DNA of 64,000 nucleotides from Capitulum mitella (lineage: Eukaryota > Arthropoda > Thecostraca > Pollicipedomorpha > Pollicipedidae): contig CP099839.1 of NCBI GenBank assembly GCA_030062745.1, positions 37,171,293 through 37,235,292 on the forward strand. The letters run 5' to 3'. The translations under genes and the position numbers were made by a program. Positions within the stretch are counted from its first letter, which is position 1; every line of letters starts with the position of its first letter. The notes under the pieces were generated by a model. It saw only the letters and a program-made list of their open reading frames with translations. It ran no database searches and had not been told where the DNA came from. Positions 54,641-64,000 of this stretch are shown here, one piece after another.

Positions 54641-57600
54641 GAGGGCAGACGGGTCCCTGAATCAGATACAGATACGACATTACAAAAGGAGGAAGGGACA
54701 CAGCCGCCTAAATCCTCGCCGTATTTGTCATGTTTCCGCCACTTTGTACGGGAACAAAACGCAAAATTTTCTCAAGTAAGGTCGCGCTTGAGTTCCTTTC
54801 CGATTACTTCATGTGGCAGAAAACGTAAAATAACATCTAACATTTCCTCCCGGACCCGCGCAAATCAACGCTTTTTCCGTATCAGAAGATCAAAAATGGA
54901 GGGGGCCCCGCGCTGACCATTCGTCCTCCCCCTTGCGAAATCCTGGATCCACCCCTGACAGGCGCCCCATTGGTTACCCGGTCCTCCTCGATCCGATTTG
55001 CCTCCAGTTATGATCCGGACGGGATCCTGGCTACGCCCTTGCAGCTCATGACGTTCAAGTCGTGCAGACCCCTGAGACTGACGCGATACCTAGGTGACTT
55101 CGTTACTTTTTTGAACCTTACAGAGAGCCGATGGCCAATGTCGTAAGGTGCCCGAACTCGGTGACCTGACACGACGTAGTTAATACTACGTTATATATTA
55201 TATTGTATATATTGCATGTATATCATATATATCCTCTAATAGTATATTACATATAAAATCTACAATAAATATAACATAATCCAACACTATCTGCCCGCGA
55301 GGGTCCAAAACATGGAAAAACATAGGAAAAAACATGTCATTACGCAGAAGACAGGCAATGCATCCAGATAGCGCGCGGGGATGACAAGGGCATGCTGGAC
55401 CACGCTACGCTGCATAGAAAGCCACCGAAAAACATCGAAGGAAAGCCCTGAATCTGAAAATAAAATAATGAGCTTACAGCGTACTCGACTTCTGCGGACA
55501 CAAGGCCTCACATCCTCAAGCCGGTTATCGCGGAGAACGTGAACCCCACGAACCCTACGAGGTCATCGAACTTTCAGCCCGGGCCTCGTGATGTACCCTG
55601 ACTGATCAGGCGTTCGAAAATTCCTTGACGCATTGCAACATGTAGAAATCAGCGAATGTTAGCAACACACAGACTTTGTAGACGAACCAAGAAACGCTTA
55701 CGCATTTCATTTTATTTTGATATGACCAGCCGCCAACTGGGATAAGCGACTGTTAGGCATCACGACATGCAAAGCACGACATGATGAATTCACGGCGATT
55801 GGCACAATATGATGAATATGATATGCACTGAACTTCACGATGGTGAAACGTATAAAAAGGTTATGTTCATCCAAGAACGTAAAAAGTACGTCATAGTTTC
55901 AACATATCACATGACAACGTGCTTAAATGATTTTCCCAGTATATGCCATACTCAATTAAATTTGCATATCTGACGGTTATTGGCAAAAAACGTCCGTGAG
56001 GTAGAAGACTAGTCTCGAGGACAGGTAATATACATATTATACACATAACCAGCCAATGTACTATGCCCTCTGGCGTTCAAGCTACAATCGACCAGGCGGA
56101 CGTTTCTAGCTGGTCGACAAGTTGTGTTGGGTCAATAGGCAGAGCACATCCCATAAACGGCATGTTATGTCATCCCCCAGAAGTCACTAAGGTTTCATCA
56201 ACCGAATCTCACTGCTATGGACCATGACAGAGGCTTCAGACCTGAGGCCAGGCCGGCACGCGACGCAGTTGAAAGACAAGTATGAACCCTTTCATGGCAA
56301 GGTTTCCAGAAGATCTTTTTCTCGACCGAACACGGTCTTCATAGCATGGTTTGACCCCGCGGTCTGGTCTGATGACGCAAAGACGATGCAGTGTCCGTTT
56401 ATTCCTCCCTCAGACCGTGCAATGTCACGCACATCCAAGCTATGTGCCACAATGTTTTCCCTTCTAAGAGGAAACATGTCACCATGCCAAGTGAAATAGT
56501 CTTTTAAAAGGTATACCACGTGAAGTAGTTTTCCGAGCCCATGACTTCCGCAACATGTTAAGATTACCCGCCAGTAATATAACATCTACAACCCAGGTGC
56601 AAATACAAGTTTTGCAAACATCTTTTTTTATCGTGCATCATTCCAATTTGCGGTATCAGCTTCGTTATCAGCAAGCATACACTGCACCTCACATTCGAAA
56701 CTGGTTAGGCAAGCCACATTATCAAGGGAAACGCCATTCTTACGTTTTATTCCCGCAGTCACGATGAATGAGCCACGTTTTTACCGTTTGCAACTACCAG
56801 TTTACCTAATTTTCTACCGTTTACTGTCGTGCAAAATAAGTTAACAAATCCAGCATGACGTTACATCAACACGAAAACAGTCATCAAATACAAATCGCAC
56901 TATAGCAGTGTATGTTCAAATGCATTGCATGTGCGAGAGGTACCTAGATACAAGCCTATGGTTTTTGCATCGATCTTTGTCTGTATCTGTGTATATCTCA
57001 AAAATGCGCTAAATATCACAGCAAGTAATCAGCACCATTTTGCGCTATTTGCCCACGTTTCAGCACTTGAAAAGGACGACGAAAAAAATGCAAACACAAT
57101 ACAGTCACTGGCATCAATAGCGTAAGGGATGTAAAATATAAGATCACTATGGTAGATTACGCCCATACAAATGTCAAACATTTTGTTACATGGGATGTAT
57201 ATAGTTTAACCTCGACCATGATCGCTCGTTTTGTAAACCACGCTTGCGAGAGTATGCTGTTAGTTTCACGATTCCCACGAATGATTAATAAAGATTAAAC
57301 ACATTAAACTTATGGCGGTCTACAAAATCGAGCCAGTGCTATTTCCCCACCACCGATCCTCCAAAGACCGGAAAAATCAATAACTCAAGTGGCCGTCGAC
57401 TATCAACAGGTTCCGCTCATGACGTAATGCATATCGCAAATGGTCCCAGACGCCGCAATATCGCGATTGCAGTCTGAACTTGTTTCATCACATGTCACTA
57501 TACGTCAGTGAATGGCTCGGGGCTGAGACATACACATGGTGCTTATCTCCCTTCAAATGCAGCTTCGCCACCCTCGAATGAGATTTTATCACTCGATGTG

Positions 57601-59060
57601 ACAAACTTTGCTCAAACACAAGCACGGCGCATGCTCCTCCGCATTGTACGACATGAACATGCATCGATTCAGATGAACTACTCTCACCACGCGACGCAAA
57701 CGGCCAAATAACCCGACGAAATTCGCGGTGGAGCATGTTTCGGCCGGTAACACCACGTCACCCCGTCCGGGCTAACAAATCAAAACATGGCGGTGCGTGT
57801 TGGGAAGTGTCCCATGGATTAACCGGGACAAAAGTACCGTTTCAGTGGTAACACCACTGAAACGGTTCGACGTTGTCCGAACACGACCAGTTTCACTCCC
57901 ACCCCAGCCAAATCAATCCTACCATGGATGACAACAGACGTCTATCTCCAACAACGGAATACCTCTTCCTTACACTCCTTCCTTCCTTCCTTCGTTACAC
58001 ATACACTCTTCCTCTGCAAAACACGGTTCGAAAGACAACGATACTGGCAGACTATGAAACAAACCATCAAAATCCATGGCAAGTGCCATGAAATGAAAGT
58101 GATAGGTTTCTCTGCGACACAAGTAAGATTTAAATCAGCCCTTCTGCCAGATGACGTCCACGAACAGTCGCTTTTACCCCGGCCAAAAGCAACCAGAATC
58201 CCATGTAACTCTAAAGTAATCCCCACTCCCCGCGATACACCAGCTCTTCACGGCCCATCTCGGATATGGTCACGGTGCGGGGTATAAACAGGGATTTGTA
58301 ACATTTTACATTTCAGCCAATGTCAAGACCAAGTCTCCTATCCTATGCGACGGAAAAAAGACAACGTCCCGAACTGGCATAAAAAAGCACATTCACTGTC
58401 ATCGTCCTCGCAGTAAAATTAATCCACGACACTCGCGTACTCACGCCCCCGAGAAAGGGTTTCACGCCATAAAGACGTCATCATAAAACACGCACTTTCG
58501 CCTGGATCGCCGACTGGTTCGCGGCCATATATTTCCATCTTTCAACGGCGTAAGGCCTGCACTTTGTTTTGATTACATTGCTCGTCTAGGTCTTATTCTC
58601 GTTGAAGACAAGCCTTTCCATTTCTTCTCCGCCATTCATCTGTCATAGTCCAAACTTTGTTTAAAACTCCACATCGGCACTGGTTCATCGTCAAGGCCAC
58701 GACGCAGGCCGGCCTTCTCTTTCCTGCTAACCATGCGAAGACGCTGACGTGATCCAGTGCTGGTTGAGACAGCGACATGAGATGAGATCCGCGCCGCTTG
58801 CATTTTCTGGTAGTCACCAGATCAGACTGCATTAAAAACGCCAGATTTCGACATCCCAGCAATGCACGCATTGCAATATTTGTGCAGATGTCCCACAGTT
58901 TGTCATCCAGTAAAAGATAATAAAAGTTTCCCAGCAATTGACACATAAAACAGCAGGCACAGCCCTCTAACAAGCAACTCTTCAACTAACACAGGCAAAG
59001 GCGAAAAAAACCCTCTGATGAACGTTCGCTAAAGTTTCACGATCTGAGGGCCTTCTGAAA
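54641..59060. other. Non-coding region with AT-rich patch
   Basis: No gene recognised. 55175-55290 is a TATA-rich low-complexity stretch. A perfect short hairpin lies at 57836-57866. Open frames are below 135 codons with no known motif. Confidence 0.5.
57836..57866. repeat. Perfect hairpin, 14-bp stem, 3-nt loop
   Basis: ACCGTTTCAGTGGT (57836-57849) and its exact reverse complement (57853-57866) are separated by AAC. A partial copy of the loop side (GGTAACACCAC) occurs about 90 bp upstream. Role unknown. Confidence 0.9.
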
Positions 59061-59099
59061 ATGGAAGGGCAAGACGTCACGACTACTCTAGTCAAAAAT

Positions 59100-60760
59100 G
59101 GCCCTCCCAGACCCATTAAAATAAAGCCACATTGCGCCTCAGCGGTCGGCTTCGCTGTTAACCCCGCGATGCGGAGCATGCCCGTCCTAGCTCCCAAGCG
59201 ACGGAGACCCAACCCTGAGCCGGCCGGCAGCGCCCACTGGCTCAGAACAAAGGCGACAGCAGGCAGGGCTGGACTGGGCCGGGCCGGCCCTGGCCGACCT
59301 GGACGGCCCGCGACACCTGGCAGCCACCGAGGCCGCGCCAATGCCAGCCCACCGCTGACCTGCCCTGCCGGCCCCCATCCTTGAGAGACCGGGCGTCAGA
59401 CGCCGTGCTCTGGCCGCCAGCGGGCCGACCGGGGGACGTCCCGGCGGCCGCGACAGCGCTCCGTGGGGCCCGGCCGGCCTGCTCTGCAGGCGACTCGACA
59501 GGGCGGCGGTGGATCCGTGAGCGGGCCGGCTGTCTACGCGGCTGCCATCGATCCCAGCTGCCCGGCCGTCGCCGGCACGGCTGATTCACGCCGGCCGCCG
59601 GCCTCTCGCCGCCGCCTGTCCTCCCGCCAGGGGGACGCCGGCCACCTCGCCTGGCCAAATCATGGCCCGCACACGTGCCGGACGCGTCCGATACGAGCAC
59701 TCGTACCTCAAACGATTCCTCACGCTCTCGACAATCGAATGAACCCAAAATAACGGTGATCAGTGCCCACGAACGAACAGATATGAGGAAAATACTGCAC
59801 TCTCAAAAACCACGCCGCGAAATAAAAACCGTCTAAAATGCGCATTCTTCAGCACAATGTCAAGGTCACCCATCCACGTGCACATAGCCGAATTTCATTG
59901 CCTCGAAAACCCTTGCCGCTACAAGCTTTCTCACTGCTACCGTTCCGACAGGCAAGCAAGCCGCCGCGCGACCCACACAAGATGTCTGCCGACGCTGTCA
60001 AGCGGCCGGGCGCCGCTGGAGCGCGCGGTTGGAGGCCACGTAAAGTGCGAAAACGACGCCTGGGGGCGCTCCAGCACGCACTAAAGTGGTCTTAAAACGT
60101 GCAGAATTTCCGCCTCTATGTCATGGAGTATTTTTAACTCGCTTTCCAGCCAAGGGTTACGCCTAGTGAGCAAAAAACTGGCCAGCCTCTCCGCACAAGC
60201 CGGGAATGAGACAAAGACGGACGGGACAAAGCGATGACCCAGTCACAAAACACGGCGATCGCAAGTCGTCGCGAGACCAAACGGCAACGGATACACGCCC
60301 GACATCTGAACTCACCTCCGGCGTGGCTGCCCACGTCCCACTGTCAGCGCCAGCTGCGCACCACTCCGCGCTCGGCCCAGCCAACGACGCGCGCCCGGCC
60401 GCCGTACCTGAATGCGCGGATAACGGGGGAAACGAAACGGATCCAGCACAAGTCGCTCGCCGGCAGCGCGCGGCCTGTGACGTCACCAGCACAACTGGAA
60501 TCCGCTGCGCCTTCACTTCGGTAATTTGCTGGTGAGCGGGGCGCGCGGCGGCCGGGGACTGGCTTGTTTGGTATGGATCGAGTGCTCTCGGCGAGGGCTA
60601 GCCGATAGCGGCGGTACAAGGACCGCCAGGGGCGCGCTCTGGCCGCCAGAGGGAGAGAGACAGACCGCTGCGACGCGGCGCTGAATCAGCCAGCGAGCGG
60701 CGATCGTTGCAGGCGGCGGCCCTGGGTCGGGCGGCCGGCGACATCACCGCTGGAACGGAC
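59100..60760. promoter_or_regulatory. Two further CpG-rich blocks, possible distal promoter
   Basis: 59100-59700 and 60300-60750 are GC- and CpG-rich, separated by ordinary sequence. They could mark a promoter or untranslated exon of a neighbouring gene or of BAZ2, but no coding exon was recognised. Confidence 0.25.
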
Positions 60761-63455
60761 ATGAATGCACGCACAAAATCAATAGGGCAGCTAGCAGACC
60801 AGGCAGACCTCGGGCAATCAATGCTACCGCCAGGTACCGGCTGCTCGTCGGGACTAGACGCCAGAGGCATAGGCTAAGGTCGCCAAGTGATTGGGGTCTG
60901 TTCCTATTGGTTCGCCCTGCACTTCGGTTAATGGAAGTGGAAAACAAGTTAGAAACAACCAGTATGGTGCTGTAGTAATGTTCGAAGTTGACATTTATGT
61001 TTCGTGCGTGTTTTTTTATATAAAAGATATTGGATGGAACGGGCCCGAAAATGACAGGTTTATCGTTGTCAAGAGCAGAACCATGCACGACAGGTATCTT
61101 CCTCGTTTGACAGGCAACCGAGTCCATCGAGGAAGATATGTATGCATCGGTGATGTCGTTTGGCATGAACGAATGTGGGGGGAGGGTCGAACCGTGCTCC
61201 CGACAACCCATCTGCTCCCAAATGTGACTTTTTAACGGATTCAGTACTCTTTTTTGACCGACTTGGTTCTATTTGTTATTCCATGTGCCTTTTACATACA
61301 TTTGTAATTTAACGTTTTTTTTAAGCATTGATATGACTTCACTTCTAAACATTGGTATGATGGTAGGGCTCAAACAGAAATTGATGGGATACTATGAAGC
61401 CTATAGAAAACGACACCCCCTGGTCTGAGCGTAATCAATCACCAGTGCTCGTGAAGAGCCCTATGGCGTCTACGCATTAGCAGGCGGCGCATCGAGGGTT
61501 TGTACCCTTCGGTTTGTGATCCCAAGAATCTGTCAGACCCTTGTTTTGCCGCGTACCCGTGCTAAAAAGGCTTCGAAGAAAGTTGTAAATCATGTTTGAT
61601 TTAGATGACCAACAGGTCCCGGAATTATGTTCCACCAATGTCTCAGACACTACATAAGCTTCGGGATCGACCGCCCACTGCACAAGGGTAACTTGAGCGA
61701 GTTTACCGGGGGCGGCCTCTAGCTCGCCACTTTCCACAGGGCTTCGACCGTAGCCCGGACGGTGTCTGGGACTGCGTCCCTAACATCAACCGATTGACGT
61801 ATTGCTTGTTGAAGATCCCTCTAGAAACCTGAGCATCTCCGGCTGCTAAACAAAATTACCAGTTCTGTTCTAATGTCACCCAACCGATTAACACTCGACT
61901 TATGTTTGCTTGTTTACCTGCCTGAATGTAATTTACACTCATGTATCTCTCGAATTACACTTCCTTAATCAACAGCTTGACACCGAAGGAAACGTCTCAA
62001 GCATTGCCCCTTGTTTCCTCAAATCTAGCTTAAACAGTGTTAAAGCTAGTTTTAAACGCCTAACAGTGTTTTCAAATTGGCGAAAATGCATTTATAAGAC
62101 AATTTTAGAAATCTCGGAAAGATCTTGCCGCAAATCACGTGAACATCTATTCACAGTTTGAGTAAAGTGTGTCTGTTAATCCTGTCTGTCTGTCGTCAAT
62201 TCCCTTCTGCGGTCCCGTGCCCACACAAGTCGAATCGGCACGTGCCGAGCACCGGCCAAATTGTGTTGCACGCTACCAGTGTATTTTTTTTGCTTACCGG
62301 CTAATTTTTATAACATTTACCGGTTAATTTCCGTCGCGCTGTGGCCCATCGTTGGGGCGTGCTGCGTGCTTCAAGAGTGATTTTTAGGCCCTTAGGAATG
62401 ACATATTAACGGGAAACACGAACAACGCCGAACATCGTCTCGTTTCCGGTAATTTCGCCAAGCAACCATAGGTCAGGTTGGGTAGAGACAAGACAACTTA
62501 GGATAATAACTGAGCAGGCAATCACGTGGCGTACAGCATGTTCCAGCGCGCGGCGCATGCCACGCGCAAGCGGCTACAGTGCTGTTGCTGTCCTTTTGGA
62601 TGTTTCGGCATCTTGACCATTTTACACCCGCTGAAAAGCCGTTTATGAGCGTTTTGGAGGATTGGATGTGGTGTTGGCGATCCAGACCTCTCAGCAACTT
62701 GGAAAAGCAGCACGGCGTAGCTCCATGTACCGTCGCGGTTTGGGTGTCACGCCGCTTGGAAGGGGTTATGCCCTCGCTCTCGAACCTTTTATCGATTCCA
62801 TTTCAATGTCGCACAGAGGCGTTCTCTTGTGCCTGATATCCACCCAAAACATCACGGTTTTTTACTGTGTTTCAGTCGCAATCCATCTTTTCGTTAAGCC
62901 CTGCACAGGAGAAAACTGTTTTCAAATTACTGGGGATGCGTTCATCATCTATAACCAACCAACCAACCCTATTCTCACCCTCCAACGTTATATTAACACA
63001 GACGTAATGTTAACTCGTCGTAAGGCTTGAATACACTTTCACCCCAAAACGTTCCACCCAGAGTCTCGCATAGCCTAAAGCGGATTTTTCGCAAGCAAAT
63101 GCAGAAATTGCCGGCTGCAGTCGCAGGATAAATTTACTGCCACTAACTGATGCAGGCACGGATCGGATCATCGGATCCGCACATTTCGTTTTCAAAGCGG
63201 TTTCCGTTACAGCAAGTTCTCTAGGCAACCCAAGGCCGGAGCGACTCGACATGGTTATCATCTCATAGATCACCGAGCTCAAAATCGTGCAGCAGCGTGT
63301 ATTAATGAAAGTGCGCAACGCGTGAAACGTGCCGATGGGCACATCAGCAAAACTGTGGATTTGAATTATTTTGCTCTCAGCGGCATATCCCGGTTCGGAC
63401 TTTGGTATCATCGAGGAACAGATCTAGAATGCAATATATCAGATGGGTATAACTC

Positions 63456-63495
<40 letters not shown>

Positions 63496-64000
63496 GAATG
63501 TACATATATATATAAATATGATATGCCTCATACACCTGCACGTAAAACTATTAACCACAAGACTGTAAAACACAACAGCAAAAACAAGTTATGTTAATTT
63601 TGAGGAACAAGCTATTAGACTCAAAGACAGACTGAGTCGATATTGGCATCGTTGCAAATCATAGAGTTCAGAGGGACTCAGAAACCTTGCTCAACGAAGT
63701 TAGCGGTGAGCCCTAATGTATGCTTCTGATTGTGGTGCGGCTAAAAATTGAAATTGAGGTTGTGGAAATGCGCCTGCGCGAACGCTATGATTGAACACCG
63801 TGGTATTTCCACTACAGGGGTTTTAAAATTGTCATAGCGCATTAGGCAGTAACGCCGGTGCACCCCGCCCGTCTCACGGCGTACGAGAGTAAAACGATAC
63901 TAAAACGGGACACTGATGTGCTGATATTTTTGCAAATGTGACCAATGTGAAGAGCGCAGTTGTAACGCAAATAGAGTAATATGTGATACAGAGAAACATT
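60761..64000. other. Right flank, no gene recognised
   Basis: AT-richer sequence with short open frames only. It contains a TA microsatellite near 63460. No motif-bearing exon or RNA gene was seen. Confidence 0.5.
63457..63498. repeat. (TA)n microsatellite
   Basis: About 15 TA dinucleotides (63458-63486), followed by a broken TATTTATATATG continuation. Confidence 0.95.

Overview
The window is nuclear DNA from an animal, most likely an arthropod and perhaps a GC-rich crustacean. The evidence is spliced genes with GT-AG introns, an interstitial TTAGG-type telomeric tract at about 1.8 kb, and proteins of the PRELID1 and BAZ2 families. The species call is inference only. No bacterial, viral or organellar genes were seen.

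Two protein-coding genes can be supported. They lie tail to tail. On the plus strand (4785-8247) is a four-exon PRELID1-like gene for a mitochondrial intermembrane-space lipid-transfer protein of about 214 residues, with one apparent +1 frameshift in exon 2. On the minus strand (40768 down to 11035) is a BAZ2-type (BAZ2A/BAZ2B; toutatis in flies) chromatin-remodelling subunit. I rebuilt 30 coding exons from splice sites. All phases join and the total is 6,039 nt, about 2,012 residues. Domains in order are a Gly/Ser/Ala-rich N-terminal region with a CtBP-type PLNLSKK motif, MBD/TAM, a basic coiled coil, DDT, WHIM/WSD motifs, a long Glu/Ala/Pro linker, the WAKZ region, two PHD fingers and a bromodomain. 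Such proteins pair with ISWI ATPases to space and silence nucleosomes. Only the boundaries of exons 4 and 12 and the non-coding 5' exons are unsettled.

Layout: 1-4.7 kb is non-coding and strikingly poor in CpG from about 1.5 to 4.95 kb. It holds a 375-bp fold-back element with a telomere-like loop. 4.8-8.2 kb is PRELID1. 8.2-11 kb is the intergenic space between the two 3' ends. 11-40.8 kb is BAZ2, with introns holding microsatellites, minisatellites and strong hairpins. 41-45.9 kb is a run of CpG-dense GC-rich blocks, the likely promoter side of BAZ2. 46-64 kb has no recognisable gene. It contains a 2-kb degenerate satellite built from about 20-bp units (52.7-54.6 kb), AT-rich low-complexity stretches, two more CpG-rich blocks (59.1-59.7 and 60.3-60.75 kb) and a TA microsatellite.

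The most interesting observations are the fold-back element with a telomeric loop, the CtBP docking motif in the BAZ2 protein, duplicated splice sites in both genes (an acceptor in PRELID1, a donor in BAZ2), a pair of direct repeats bracketing the last BAZ2 exon, the abrupt CpG change inside PRELID1, and the ordered satellite on the right.
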